A DNA stretch of 64,000 nt from assembly GCF_006384255.1 (NCBI RefSeq), contig NZ_VCED01000005.1:1-64000 (forward strand). Direction: 5' to 3'. Below are positions 54,172-63,612 of the stretch, one piece after another. The number at the start of each line of letters is the position of its first letter. The stretch's first letter is position 1. This DNA comes from Haemophilus seminalis (lineage in GTDB: Bacteria; Pseudomonadota; Gammaproteobacteria; Enterobacterales; Pasteurellaceae). The position numbers and the translations under genes are program-made. The notes beneath the pieces are model-generated. The model made no database searches, had not been told where the DNA came from, and saw only the letters and a program-made list of their open reading frames with translations.

Positions 54172-54888
54172 ATGTTATTTGCTTTGCCTGCGCTGAATGA
54201 TAACTACATTTGGCTTTATCAACGAGAAAATCTGCCTCTTATTATTGTCGATTTGCCTGAAACGGACAAGCTGTTTACATGGCTAGATAAGCAAAACGCA
54301 ACGATTGAAGCGGTATTGCTTACTCACGAACATGAGGATCATACACAAGGTGTGTCGGCATTTAAAAAACGTTATCCAACGGTGCCGATTTATGGGCCGC
54401 AAGAATGTGAGAAAAAAGGTGCAACTCAAATTGTGAATGAAGGGAAGATCCTTACCACACATTATCAAATTGATGTCATTCCGACGGGGGGACACACTAA
54501 ACAGCACGTTAGTTTTTTAGTGGATAATCATTTATTTTGCGGTGATGCGTTATTTTCTGCTGGTTGTGGACGTGTTTTCACAGGTAATTATGCGCAGATG
54601 TTTGAAGGTTTACAGAGTTTGAATGCATTGCCTGATGACACGATTGTTTGCCCTGCTCATGAATATACCTTGGGGAATTTAGCATTTGCGGAAACTGTAC
54701 TGGTGGAGAAAAGTACGGTAGAAAAAAGTGCGGTGGAAAAACAACGTATTTTTGTTGAAAAACAGCGAGCTGAAAATAAACCAAGTTTGCCGACAACATT
54801 AAAACTAGAGCGAGAAATTAATCCGTTTTTACAAGCAAGAACACTTGAAGAATTTACCGCACTTCGTAAAGCAAAAGATATTTTTTAA
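54172..54888 (+). CDS. gloB: hydroxyacylglutathione hydrolase (glyoxalase II)
   Basis: Hydrolyses S-lactoylglutathione in methylglyoxal detoxification. It has 238 residues of the metallo-beta-lactamase fold with [10 protein letters not shown] for the two-metal site, [12 protein letters not shown] and [11 protein letters not shown]. The ATG at 54172 follows AAGGACGATT; the upstream open frame to 54049 overlaps the divergent gene. [14 protein letters not shown] stretch (about residues 179-191), encoded partly by an uptake signal, may have arisen by duplication around that signal. Confidence 0.94.
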   Translation: MLFALPALNDNYIWLYQRENLPLIIVDLPETDKLFTWLDKQNATIEAVLLTHEHEDHTQGVSAFKKRYPTVPIYGPQECEKKGATQIVNEGKILTTHYQIDVIPTGGHTKQHVSFLVDNHLFCGDALFSAGCGRVFTGNYAQMFEGLQSLNALPDDTIVCPAHEYTLGNLAFAETVLVEKSTVEKSAVEKQRIFVEKQRAENKPSLPTTLKLEREINPFLQARTLEEFTALRKAKDIF

Positions 54889-55074
54889 TCATTTGGCACG
54901 ATTCTAATAAATTTATGATGTGTGAATTTGCTCAATGCGTCACAATTCATTAGAATAATACACCGTATTTTTATCATTAATATGTAGGCAGGATGGAAAT
55001 AAGGTGTGGTGCTTAAAGTATCATATCTATGTTTTTGAAATTTTGCTTTCTACAGATTATTTTTTAATTATTTT

Positions 55075-56391
55075 ATGACACTTCTTGTTCTCGGCATTAA
55101 TCACAAAACCGCATCTGTTTCAGTGCGTGAAAAAGTCGCGTTTTCAAATGAGAAACGCGAGCTTGCCTTGCAACAAATTTATCACCAAAACCTTGCTGAA
55201 GGTGCAGTGATTCTTTCTACGTGTAATCGCACGGAAGTGTATTTTCATCATCGACAAATCTCGCCACAAGAATGTGAAAAATGGTTGCATAATGCAGAGC
55301 AATGGTTTGCTGATATCCATCAACTTTCTTTATCAGAACTGAATCCGAGTATTTATACCTATCAAAATCAGCAAGCGGCAAATCACTTAATGCGTGTGGC
55401 TTGTGGATTAGATTCACTCATTTTAGGTGAGCCACAAATTTTAGGACAGGTAAAACAAGCATTTCAAATTACAGAAGATTATTATCAAGCTGCTAATTTA
55501 CCTCTATCAACAGAGCTTTCTCGTTTATTTCAAAAAACATTTTCTACGGCAAAACGGGTCCGAACCGAAACCAATATTGGTGAAAGTGCGGTATCAGTGG
55601 CTTATGCTGCTTGTAGTCTTGCTCGTCAGATTTTTGAATCACTCCGAAACCTAAATATTTTACTGGTTGGTGCAGGGGAGACGATTGAACTCGTCAGCCG
55701 TCATTTATTGCGTCATGGTGTGAAAAAATTAATGATTGCAAATCGTACTCGAGAAAGAGCCGTGCAATTAGTTGAGAAATTAGCAACTGAGACGCAGATA
55801 GATGTATTTGGTTTAGATGAATTGCAATATGCATTGCATCAGGCTGATATTGTGATTAGCTCTACAGGTAGCCCAAATGTGTTGATCACTCAAGACATGG
55901 TGAAGCAATCTCAAAAAGTGCGTCATTATGCGCCAATGTTATTGGTAGATATTGCGGTTCCCCGAGATATTGATGAAACGGTGGCAGAACTTGATAGTGT
56001 ATATCATTATACCGTAGATGATTTGCAAGATATCATTCAACGTAATTTGAATCAGAGAGAACTAGCTTCTGAACAAGCGCAAGAAATTATTTCTCAAGAA
56101 TGTCATGATTTCTTTGAGTGGTTAAAGGTTCATCAATTCTCTAATTTAATTAAATATTATCGCCAAGATGCGGAGCAAATTCGCCAAGAGCTACTTGAAA
56201 AAGCACAATTAAGTTTACAAAATGGCGAGCTCGCTGAAGATATTTTGCAAGAGCTGAGTTATAAACTCATGAATAAATTGATTCATGTACCAACACAGAC
56301 AATGCAAGCAATGATGAAAAGTAGTAATGCCGAAGGATTACATGCATTTTCTAACGCCTTACATTTGGATCATCCGTTGAATGAAAAATAA
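55075..56391 (+). CDS. hemA: glutamyl-tRNA reductase
   Basis: Reduces Glu-tRNA to glutamate-1-semialdehyde, the first step of tetrapyrrole synthesis. It has 438 residues with catalytic Cys50 in [27 protein letters not shown], the NADPH-binding ILLVGAGE motif and a C-terminal dimerisation helix. It complements hemL (23562-24845), though the genes lie far apart. Both appear intact, implying capacity to make 5-aminolevulinate. The 186-nt gap before it (54889-55074) holds an ATTCTAAT/ATTAGAAT dyad and AT-rich sequence only. Confidence 0.95.
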   Translation: MTLLVLGINHKTASVSVREKVAFSNEKRELALQQIYHQNLAEGAVILSTCNRTEVYFHHRQISPQECEKWLHNAEQWFADIHQLSLSELNPSIYTYQNQQAANHLMRVACGLDSLILGEPQILGQVKQAFQITEDYYQAANLPLSTELSRLFQKTFSTAKRVRTETNIGESAVSVAYAACSLARQIFESLRNLNILLVGAGETIELVSRHLLRHGVKKLMIANRTRERAVQLVEKLATETQIDVFGLDELQYALHQADIVISSTGSPNVLITQDMVKQSQKVRHYAPMLLVDIAVPRDIDETVAELDSVYHYTVDDLQDIIQRNLNQRELASEQAQEIISQECHDFFEWLKVHQFSNLIKYYRQDAEQIRQELLEKAQLSLQNGELAEDILQELSYKLMNKLIHVPTQTMQAMMKSSNAEGLHAFSNALHLDHPLNEK

Positions 56392-56437
56392 GGCAAATAT
56401 TCAAAGAAGAAACCAATATCGCTCAGCGATAACTTAC

Positions 56438-56470
56438 CTACGTTCTTTTTAATAATGTAAAAGAACGTAG
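56438..56470. terminator. terminator between hemA and scrB
   Basis: CTACGTTCTTTT/AAAAGAACGTAG is a perfect 12-bp stem between convergent genes. The T-runs are partly within the arms, so its strength is uncertain. Confidence 0.65.
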
Positions 56471-56498
56471 ATTTCCTCTAAGTAACACTTCATTTCAG

Positions 56499-57953
56499 CT
56501 ACACATATTGAATATGTTTAGGAAAGCCAATCTCAATATTTAAAGATCGGTTTGTCACAATAACGTTTTCCCTATCTGCGATAAAAAATCTTGATGTCAT
56601 GGTTTTTTCACCATTATTTAAGAAAATTTCTACAATAGAACGATCAAAGAAAATTTCGATAGTATGAAGTTCGTGTACTCTGCAGTAACGTTGCGATCCA
56701 AATTTTATCATTAACTCAGTTTGTGTGGATTGATAGCGATCTAAGCAAATTAGGTCATTTTCATAAGATAAGCTTAGCTTTTCCTTAGCTTTATTGGAAA
56801 AGAAATCTAATGTAAAGGGGCGATTTTGCGCATCAAATTTCAAATAAGCCCGATCTAAATGTTCAACTTCCATTTTTCCTTTTAAGGTGAGGAATGAAAG
56901 TGCGGTCATATTTTCATAGATTTTTTTAATCGGGCGCTGGAATAGCTGATTGTTTTTTAACTGAATTTCGCGTGGCATGGTAAGAGTTGAATGCCATTTG
57001 AATTGATTTGTTGGATAAGTTAAATCAGGCAAGCCTATCCAGCCTAGTAGAATAGTATTCTCTTTATTTTCTAAACCTGAAAAGGTTTGCGGTGCATAGA
57101 AATCAAAGCCTTGATCAAGTTCTGCAATATATTCTGCATCAAAAGTATACTGGTTTAATTGACCGATAGCATAAGTAGCATGATAGTTATTTTGGAACTG
57201 ATGCGTTTCACGCGCTTTTCCTTGCGGTGACCAAATAAAAATATCTTTATTGCCTAATTTCATCAAATCAGGGCATTCCCACATAAAAACCTGATGGTTG
57301 TTAAATTTAGGGACGTCAAGTTCACCCAGTAAACGAGGCGTGTCGTCTAAATTATCCATTTCAAATAGGAGTGCAGTGCCTGTGAGATTTTGCCGTTGCG
57401 CGCCACAGATAAAACGAATTTTACCTTCAGAAGTCAAGTAAGGTTTAGGATCCCGTACATGTTCAGTATAACCATTAGGCGCTTTTGCAATTAGCGGACG
57501 TTTACTGATAAGCATGCCGTTACAATCAAAAATAGCAAGATTTTGGTAAGGGATTCGTTGATTATCAGTCAAACGGCGAGTATTCCCCGTATAGAACATT
57601 GCTAATTTATCATCAACTTTTAATGCCCCTCCAGAATAACAACCATGAGATTCAAATGGCTCACATGGAATTAAATCATCTGCATGTTGGAAGACTTGAA
57701 AGTCATTTGTAATAAAATGTTTCCAGTGCTTCATCCCATGTAATGCATCAAAGGGAAACCATTGATAAAAAAGATGATATTTTTCACCATCAAACACTAA
57801 ACCATTCGGATCATTTAATAACCCTATTGGTGGGGCAAGGTGATAGGTCGGATAGAAATCTTTATCGCTTTTCACCGTTTGACGTATAGTGTTGAGCTCA
57901 CCTGGTTCTGCTGCAAGAATACTTTTGTATTTACCGTTGTTAAAAATGATCAT
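56499..57953 (-). CDS. scrB: sucrose-6-phosphate hydrolase (GH32)
   Basis: Cleaves sucrose-6-phosphate to glucose-6-phosphate and fructose. It has 484 residues. The GH32 catalytic triad is visible: nucleophile Asp48 in LLNDPNG, transition-state Asp in HVRDPKPY and acid/base Glu in MWECPDL; FYTGNTR is also conserved, and a C-terminal beta-sandwich follows. The gene follows scrK after 73 nt. The expected sucrose PTS permease (scrA) is not here. No clear Shine-Dalgarno sequence precedes the ATG. Confidence 0.9.
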   Translation of the reverse strand: MIIFNNGKYKSILAAEPGELNTIRQTVKSDKDFYPTYHLAPPIGLLNDPNGLVFDGEKYHLFYQWFPFDALHGMKHWKHFITNDFQVFQHADDLIPCEPFESHGCYSGGALKVDDKLAMFYTGNTRRLTDNQRIPYQNLAIFDCNGMLISKRPLIAKAPNGYTEHVRDPKPYLTSEGKIRFICGAQRQNLTGTALLFEMDNLDDTPRLLGELDVPKFNNHQVFMWECPDLMKLGNKDIFIWSPQGKARETHQFQNNYHATYAIGQLNQYTFDAEYIAELDQGFDFYAPQTFSGLENKENTILLGWIGLPDLTYPTNQFKWHSTLTMPREIQLKNNQLFQRPIKKIYENMTALSFLTLKGKMEVEHLDRAYLKFDAQNRPFTLDFFSNKAKEKLSLSYENDLICLDRYQSTQTELMIKFGSQRYCRVHELHTIEIFFDRSIVEIFLNNGEKTMTSRFFIADRENVIVTNRSLNIEIGFPKHIQYV

Positions 57954-58031
57954 TATGGTGTTGTGTCTAAATTGAAATGTGCGAATTCAGTGAAAAAAAG
58001 TGTGTGAACCTTTTATTCATACATTCAGCAA

Positions 58032-58958
58032 CTAATTTTCTAAAAATTCAGTTAATTGATTTTTATTTGGCAGGGCGGACATCGCGCCTTTGGCTGTGGT
58101 TGCCAGTGCGCCACAAGCATTTGCTTGACGAATAATACGAACTAGCACATCAATATCACGCCAATTTTCATGTTGAGAAAGTCCTGCTAATAAACCACCC
58201 ACGAAAGCATCACCAGCACCGGTGGTATCAATTGGTCTCAATGCCTTACCTGCAACGACATCCTTTTTCCCTGCAAGGTGATACAATGCCCCGTCTTTAC
58301 CTAAGGTGACAATAATCAATTTCTCAGGATAAAGTGCGGTGATTTTTTCAAATGCTTTTTCAAGGCTGTCAGTATTGGTTAAAAGTATTAATTCTTCTTC
58401 GGAGAATTTCAATACATCAGCGAGGGCTACCGCATCCATCACAACGCTTTTCATTTCATCTAAGCTTGCCCATAGTGATTCGCGTAAATTGGGATCAAAG
58501 GAAAAAAATCCTCCTGCAATTTTAATACGGCGAATTGCTTCAAAAGTTGCCTCACGTGATGGGTTATTAATGAGAGCAATAGAACAACAGTGTAACCATT
58601 CACCAGATTTAAAATGAGGGAGATCATTGGTTTGTAAAAACTGATCCGCACTTGGATTAACCATAAAAGTGAAGCTACGTTCACCATTATCTAATCCCAC
58701 TACTACCGTTGATGTACGATGTTGAGGATCGAGAATCATATGGGTTGTATCTACGTTTTCCGAATTAAGCGTTTCTTGCATAAATTGACCGAGAGGATCA
58801 TTCCCCACTCTTCCGATAAATGCACTTTGTCCACCTAAACGCGCAACCCCTACCGCCACATTTGCAGGTGCGCCACCCGCACAACGTAAATAGTGATTTT
58901 CACCGTCTGAGATTAAATCGACTACAGCATCACCAGTTACCCAAATTTTTTGATTCAT
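58032..58958 (-). CDS. scrK: fructokinase, PfkB family
   Basis: Phosphorylates fructose released from sucrose. It has 308 residues of the ribokinase fold, with GGAPANVAVGVARLG (about 28-42) at the sugar site and DTTGAGDAFVGGLLAG (about 245) carrying the catalytic Asp and anion hole. AAAGGAACG lies upstream of the ATG. It is followed by scrB. It sits right behind the tyrS terminator (58993-59018), leaving only about 35 nt for its own promoter. Confidence 0.9.
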   Translation of the reverse strand: MNQKIWVTGDAVVDLISDGENHYLRCAGGAPANVAVGVARLGGQSAFIGRVGNDPLGQFMQETLNSENVDTTHMILDPQHRTSTVVVGLDNGERSFTFMVNPSADQFLQTNDLPHFKSGEWLHCCSIALINNPSREATFEAIRRIKIAGGFFSFDPNLRESLWASLDEMKSVVMDAVALADVLKFSEEELILLTNTDSLEKAFEKITALYPEKLIIVTLGKDGALYHLAGKKDVVAGKALRPIDTTGAGDAFVGGLLAGLSQHENWRDIDVLVRIIRQANACGALATTAKGAMSALPNKNQLTEFLEN

Positions 58959-58989
58959 TTTACGTTCCTTTATACGACAAAATTGATTA

Positions 58990-59018
58990 AAAATAACCGC
59001 ACTTTAAAGCGCGGTTAT
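58990..59018 (-). terminator. tyrS terminator containing an uptake signal
   Basis: ATAACCGC/GCGGTTAT arms with AAAGTGCGGT inside the 3' arm, followed on the minus strand by ATTTTTAAT. Confidence 0.82.
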
Positions 59019-59027
59019 GTTATGTTC

Positions 59028-60215
59028 TTATTCTACCGTTATACGAGCAAATTTTCGTTTACCCACTTGGTAAACATTTGTACCTTTTGGTGCATTGTCT
59101 TTTACGTTATCGACTTTTTCACCATTGATTTTTACACCGCCTTGTTGAGCAGCGCGAATTGCTTCTGAAGTGGAAGGCACAAGCCCGGCTTCTTTTAATA
59201 AGGTAGCTAAACCCATTTCGCCAGAGAACGTAAATTCAGGCATTTCATCAGGCATTGCGCCTTTTTGGAAACGATTAATGAATTCTTGTTCTGCAGCGTT
59301 TGCTGCCTCTTCATTGTGGAAACGGGCAATTAATTCTTTTGCTAGTAAGATTTTTACATCACGAGGATTTTTGCCGTTTTCTACTTCCGATTTTAATTGT
59401 GCAATTTCACTTAATGGACGGAATGAAAGAAGGTTATACCAATCCCACATGAGTTCATCTGAAATAGACATCACTTTACCGAACATATCGTTTGGTGCTT
59501 CTGTTACACCGATATAGTTGCCAAGTGATTTAGACATTTTTTTCTCGCCATCTAAACCAACGAGTAATGGAAGTGTAATCGCAACCTGTGGTTTTTTGCC
59601 TGCTGATTTTTGTAATTCACGACCAACAAGTAAGTTGAATTTTTGGTCTGTACCGCCTAGTTCTACATCTGCATCTAATGCAACAGAATCATAGCCTTGT
59701 AGCAATGGATAAATAAATTCATGGATGGCAATAGGTTGATTGTTGCCAAAGCGTTTTTTGAAGTCGTCACGTTCAAGCATACGCGCAACAGTGTAATTAC
59801 TTGCAAGACGAATCATACCTTCTGTACCAAGTTTGCTTAACCATTCAGAGTTGAAGACGATTTTGGTTTTTTGTGGATCGAGAATTTTATAAATTTGCTC
59901 TTTGTAGGTTTCCGCATTGCGCAATACATCTTCACGGCTGAGTGGAGGACGCGTTGCATTTTTACCTGATGGATCGCCTACCATTCCAGTGAAATCACCA
60001 ATTAAGAAATAGACTTCATGACCGAGTTGTTGAAATTGACGTAGTTTGTTTAATACAACGGTATGCCCTAAATGAATATCTGGTGCGGTTGGATCGGCGC
60101 CTAATTTTACTTTTAATGGGCGATTTTCTTTCAGTTTTTCGATTAAATCCGCTTCTGAAAGGATTTCATCAGTACCGCGCTTTAGTTCCGCGAGAACGGT
60201 ATTAATGTCAGTCAT
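59028..60215 (-). CDS. tyrS: tyrosyl-tRNA synthetase
   Basis: Charges tRNA-Tyr. It has 395 residues, a class I synthetase with HIGH-type HLGHT in [15 protein letters not shown] and KMSKS in [12 protein letters not shown], and a C-terminal S4-like RNA-binding domain (about 335-393, [20 protein letters not shown]). AGGA precedes the ATG. It is upstream of scrKB and ends in a terminator; the small RNA gene lies upstream of it on the same strand. Confidence 0.96.
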   Translation of the reverse strand: MTDINTVLAELKRGTDEILSEADLIEKLKENRPLKVKLGADPTAPDIHLGHTVVLNKLRQFQQLGHEVYFLIGDFTGMVGDPSGKNATRPPLSREDVLRNAETYKEQIYKILDPQKTKIVFNSEWLSKLGTEGMIRLASNYTVARMLERDDFKKRFGNNQPIAIHEFIYPLLQGYDSVALDADVELGGTDQKFNLLVGRELQKSAGKKPQVAITLPLLVGLDGEKKMSKSLGNYIGVTEAPNDMFGKVMSISDELMWDWYNLLSFRPLSEIAQLKSEVENGKNPRDVKILLAKELIARFHNEEAANAAEQEFINRFQKGAMPDEMPEFTFSGEMGLATLLKEAGLVPSTSEAIRAAQQGGVKINGEKVDNVKDNAPKGTNVYQVGKRKFARITVE

Positions 60216-60278
60216 TATTATTTCCTAATTATGTTTTTTGAAAGGTTTTATTATAGGGATTCTTGGCGATTTGTGAAT

Positions 60279-60375
60279 AAAAAAAACGCCTATTTGTGGG
60301 GAAATAGGCGGGAATGTTGGAGTGATTATCTGTTGAACGCTTCAAATTAAGAAAACGCTCTGTTATTGTTGGAAT
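60279..60375 (-). ncRNA. predicted Fur-regulated small RNA, HrrF candidate
   Basis: A predicted RNA of about 97 nt between sfsA and tyrS. It begins near 60375, has a 5' stem (GAGCG/CGTTC extended, about 60360-60335), a single-stranded middle with CACTCCAACATTCC, and a textbook terminator CGCCTATTT/AAATAGGCG (60302-60310 with 60287-60295) ending in eight T. The sequence TCCAACA occurs twice and is a candidate seed. Its promoter carries two Fur boxes. H. influenzae has a known Fur-controlled RyhB-like RNA, HrrF; equating this with HrrF is inference. Confidence 0.72.
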
Positions 60376-60381
60376 GACTAG

Positions 60382-60433
60382 ATGATAATTGTTATCAATA
60401 ATCTTGTCAATAGGAAAATGAAAATAATTCTCA
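60382..60433 (-). promoter_or_regulatory. Fur-controlled promoter of the small RNA
   Basis: On the minus strand, -35 TTGACA (60410-60405) and -10 TATCAT (60387-60382) have a 17-nt spacer. TGATAATTGTTATCA (60383-60397) matches 13 of 14 defined positions of the Fur 7-1-7 box TGATAAT-N-ATTATCA and covers the spacer and -10; a second, TGAAAATAATTCTCA (60419-60433), matches 12 of 14 just upstream. Confidence 0.8.
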
Positions 60434-60439
60434 AAAATA

Positions 60440-61156
60440 TTATTTTATATAAGGCACCGATTCTGTTAAGGAAAGTGCGGTAGGAATTCCATTAGAAATT
60501 TCAAATTTACCCGCATAAGCATAGGCTTCAACGCCTTGTTCTATTGCTTCTTTTAATAAGCGATCATATTCGGGATCGATATATTCTGCGATTTTGAAAC
60601 GATCAAAACCATTATGTAGCCCAGCAAATAGTACGACTGCACGATGACCTTGTTTTTTCATTGCGAGTAATTCACGGACATGTTTTTGTCCACGCGTAGT
60701 AACCGCATCAGGAAACATACCTAAATTTCCTTTGACTAAGGTGATGGATTTCACTTCCACATAACAATCAGGTAAGCCTTCAGATTTCAGTAGGAAGTCA
60801 ATTCGGCTGTTTTCTTCGCCGTATTTCACTTCAGGATAAATTTCGTCGTACATTGACAATTCTTTGATTTGCTTATTTTGTAGTGCTTCAAAGACAAGCT
60901 GATTAGAACGATGCGTATTGATACAGCAAAGTTGCCCGTTTTCAAGTTGAGTGAGTTCCCAAGAATGAGGATATTTACGGGTTTGGCTATCGGAATGTGA
61001 ATACCAAATTGTGTCGCCTTTTTCACCGCAGCCAGTCATCGCGCCTGTATTAGCGCAATGAATTGTCATAATATCACCCGTAGGCAGTTCAATATCCGCA
61101 AGAAAGCGTTTGTAACGACTAATTAACTTTGCCGATTGTAAAGCTGGAAGTTGCAT
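60440..61156 (-). CDS. sfsA: SfsA family protein
   Basis: A 238-residue protein of the SfsA family (sugar fermentation stimulation), a predicted nuclease-like or DNA-binding protein of unsettled function. Family segments include [32 protein letters not shown] and [13 protein letters not shown]. It lies 8 nt after norM and its ribosome site AAGGA overlaps the norM stop codon, so the two are probably translationally coupled. Its 3' end borders the Fur-box promoter. Confidence 0.92.
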   Translation of the reverse strand: MQLPALQSAKLISRYKRFLADIELPTGDIMTIHCANTGAMTGCGEKGDTIWYSHSDSQTRKYPHSWELTQLENGQLCCINTHRSNQLVFEALQNKQIKELSMYDEIYPEVKYGEENSRIDFLLKSEGLPDCYVEVKSITLVKGNLGMFPDAVTTRGQKHVRELLAMKKQGHRAVVLFAGLHNGFDRFKIAEYIDPEYDRLLKEAIEQGVEAYAYAGKFEISNGIPTALSLTESVPYIK

Positions 61157-61164
61157 AAAGTTCC

Positions 61165-62559
61165 TTATTTGAGTTTTTCTAAACGTTGTAAAATGGCGTT
61201 ATCGCTCATGGCTTGCATTTTTTTCATTCTCAAAGAAAGTAAGAATGCCGCAAAAGTGAGTGAGACCACAAAGGCAATCCAGAAACCTTTCGCATCAATG
61301 TGAGGCACAAGCCAATCTGTACGACCGAGTATGTAGCCAAGTGGCACACCAATTACCCAATAAGAGAAAAGGGTGATGTATAAGATGACTTTGGTATCTT
61401 TATAGCCTCGTAAAATGCCGCCAACCACCATTTGGATGGTATCTGAAAATTGATAAAGTGCGGCAAATAATAATAAATTTGCCGCCATGGCGATGACAAT
61501 TTCGTCTGTTACGAAAATAGAGGCAATTTCATAACGGAAGAAAATCGTAATTAATGCAGTAATGATTGTCACCGTTAGCCCTAATAATAAGGCGGCATAG
61601 CTTATTTTTTTCGCATTTTGTGGAGAGCCAGAGCCCAATGCTTGTCCGACTAAAATCGTTGTTGCCATACCAATTGACAGAGGGAACATAAAAATGAAAG
61701 AGCTGGTATTCAATGTAATTTGATGGCTCGCCACAACGGTTGAGCCTAGCGGAGAAAGCATTAACGAAGTGAGGGCAAATAACGCCACTTCACAACAAAG
61801 TGCAATAGCAATGGGCAAGCCTAAACGCAGTAGTTTTTTAAGCGTTTTGGGATTCGGCATTTCAATTAATTGGCTAAATACTTTTAGCGAACGTTCTTGA
61901 GCATTCGTGTAGGAATAGAACATCATCATTAAGCACATTGCCCAGTTCACAATCGCTGTCGCAATACCACAGCCCACTGCACCAAAAGCAGGCATACCAA
62001 ATTTTCCATAAATAAAAATGTAATTAAGCGGAATATTGAGCAGTAAACCTAAAAAGGTAATGATCATCGCAGGCTTGGTTTTGGCAATCCCATCATTTAA
62101 ACAACGAAAATTAATTAGCATCAAATAAGCAGGCAATCCCCACAACATCGCATGTAAATAATCACGTGCTAAATCTGACATTTTGCTTTCCATTTGCATA
62201 TATTGCAGCGGAATTTCACAGAAATAAATCAGCAAGCCTAAAGGAAGACTCACGCCTAACACAAGCCAAATGCCTTGGCGAACTTGATGGGCAATGCGAT
62301 GGCGTTGACCAGAACCGTTTAAATAAGAAATAGTCGGAGGCAGCGCCAATAATAAGCCTTGACCGAAAAGTACTAATGGCATCCAAATCGATGCGCCAAC
62401 AGAAATGGCAGCCATATCAGTAGAACTCACTCGACCAGCCATAATGGTATCCGCTAATCCCATTGAGTTTTGTGCGATTTGCGCCAACAAAATGGGTAAA
62501 GAGATTTTAATTAATTTTTTAATATCAGCGTGATATTGGGATAAAAGACGAAAATTCAT
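61165..62559 (-). CDS. norM: MATE-family multidrug efflux pump
   Basis: A 464-residue, 12-helix inner-membrane exporter that uses cation gradients to expel drugs such as fluoroquinolones and dyes. NorM features include [21 protein letters not shown], with the membrane Asp at about residue 37, and symmetrical halves. It starts 42 nt from divergent ribE without a visible Shine-Dalgarno sequence. Its presence with GyrA Leu84 may be relevant to quinolone response, though norM is common in the genus. Confidence 0.94.
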   Translation of the reverse strand: MNFRLLSQYHADIKKLIKISLPILLAQIAQNSMGLADTIMAGRVSSTDMAAISVGASIWMPLVLFGQGLLLALPPTISYLNGSGQRHRIAHQVRQGIWLVLGVSLPLGLLIYFCEIPLQYMQMESKMSDLARDYLHAMLWGLPAYLMLINFRCLNDGIAKTKPAMIITFLGLLLNIPLNYIFIYGKFGMPAFGAVGCGIATAIVNWAMCLMMMFYSYTNAQERSLKVFSQLIEMPNPKTLKKLLRLGLPIAIALCCEVALFALTSLMLSPLGSTVVASHQITLNTSSFIFMFPLSIGMATTILVGQALGSGSPQNAKKISYAALLLGLTVTIITALITIFFRYEIASIFVTDEIVIAMAANLLLFAALYQFSDTIQMVVGGILRGYKDTKVILYITLFSYWVIGVPLGYILGRTDWLVPHIDAKGFWIAFVVSLTFAAFLLSLRMKKMQAMSDNAILQRLEKLK

Positions 62560-62601
62560 AAATTTGATATACTAAGAAAAATTTTTAGAAAAGGAGAAAA
62601 T

Positions 62602-63216
62602 ATGTTTACCGGAATTGTACAAGGCACTGCGCCTATTTATTCAATTACAGAAAAGGCTAATTTTAGAACACAAGTGGTAAAATTACTACCTGAAATGCGT
62701 AAAGACCTAGAAATTGGCGCATCGGTGGCAAATAATGGTGTATGTTTAACCGTGACTGAAGTCAATGGCGATCTCGTTAGCTTTGATCTTATGCAAGAAA
62801 CCTTAAGAATTACGAATCTAGGCTTGTTGAAAGTAGGCGATAATGTGAATATCGAACGAGCCATGCAAATGGGAACCGAAATCGGTGGGCATTTGTTATC
62901 TGGTCATGTGTATTGCACCGCAAGCATTTCAAATATTATCGCCAGTGAAAATAATCGACAAATTTGGTTTGAGCTGCCAAGCGCAGATGTAATGAAATAT
63001 ATTTTAACGAAAGGATTTGTTGCCGTAGATGGCATCAGTCTGACTATTGGCGAAGTAAAAGGCACGCAATTTTGTGTGAATTTAATCCCTGAAACTTTAC
63101 AACGAACCTTAATGGGGCAACGTAAAGTGGGCGATATTGTGAATATTGAAATCGATCCTCAAACTCAAGCCATTGTGGATACCGTGGAAAATTATCTGAA
63201 AGCGAGAAATTTATAG
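62602..63216 (+). CDS. ribE: riboflavin synthase, alpha subunit
   Basis: Joins two lumazine molecules to make riboflavin. It has 204 residues with two homologous beta-barrel halves: [18 protein letters not shown] and [14 protein letters not shown], then [12 protein letters not shown] in the second half. AAAAGGAG lies before the ATG; a -10-like TATACT is at 62568-62573 in the short gap shared with norM. No FMN riboswitch is seen. Confidence 0.95.
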   Translation: MFTGIVQGTAPIYSITEKANFRTQVVKLLPEMRKDLEIGASVANNGVCLTVTEVNGDLVSFDLMQETLRITNLGLLKVGDNVNIERAMQMGTEIGGHLLSGHVYCTASISNIIASENNRQIWFELPSADVMKYILTKGFVAVDGISLTIGEVKGTQFCVNLIPETLQRTLMGQRKVGDIVNIEIDPQTQAIVDTVENYLKARNL

Positions 63217-63260
63217 TCCATTGAAATAAAAAGAGCGGTTAAAAAACACAGAATTTTTAG

Positions 63261-63324
63261 CCAACTCTAAAGAGTTGGACTGTTAAATCAGGGCTGGGTC
63301 CTATAATTCACAGGACTTAGCCCC
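63261..63324 (+). other. two hairpins downstream of ribE
   Basis: CCAACTC/GAGTTGG (63261-63278), then a longer imperfect stem GGGCTGGGTCCT with AGGACTTAGCCC (63291-63323). No strong T-run follows, so ribE termination or an unknown structured RNA is possible. The rest of the 396-nt stretch 63217-63612 holds the terminator and attachment site listed next. Confidence 0.5.
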
Positions 63325-63429
63325 TTTAGTTTACATTGAATACGCTTATTATTTTAATAATGAATGCTATTCTATTAGCTTGTAGGATCTTTCTCTATTC
63401 GAGTGTTTTATAGTGACATATGGGGAATA

Positions 63430-63467
63430 AAAAAAGCCCTTGAAGTCAATATTTTCAAGGGTTTTTA
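63430..63467. terminator. bidirectional terminator next to the tmRNA 3' end
   Basis: CCCTTGAA/TTCAAGGG with T-runs on both strands. On the minus strand it follows the tmRNA 3' end by about 37 nt and was probably the ssrA terminator. Confidence 0.85.
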
Positions 63468-63498
63468 GGATTTGATAAGTTTGCTTGGGATTGTTATT

Positions 63499-63530
63499 TG
63501 GTGGAGCTGGGGGGAGTTGAACCCCCATCT
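63499..63530 (-). other. tmRNA (ssrA) 3'-end fragment, integration attachment site
   Basis: On the minus strand the bases GGGGGTTCAACTCCCCCC and AGCTCCACCA form the T-arm, acceptor 3' strand and CCA of tmRNA. The sequence further upstream (63531 on) is not tmRNA, so only the 3' end is present. This is the usual duplicated attachment core left when an element integrates at ssrA; the integrase lies just beyond. A complete ssrA should be at the element's far end. Confidence 0.78.
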
Positions 63531-63612
63531 CGGTAATATATAACTTCATGATTTTATTATATAAAGTTTGTTTACTATTGAATCGCGGATCAAATGCGTA
63601 TCTTTTGGGGAA

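Noticed and set aside
54901-54956. CRP site upstream of hemA
   Set aside because: TGTGA and TCACA are present but with the wrong spacing; only the ATTCTAAT dyad is real.
63499-63530. A complete tRNA gene at this site
   Set aside because: Only a T-arm and acceptor 3' strand are present; no D-arm or anticodon arm is found upstream, and AGCTCCACCA fits tmRNA.
63367-63549. 60-codon minus-strand frame across the attachment site
   Set aside because: It is the tmRNA end and terminator, not protein coding.
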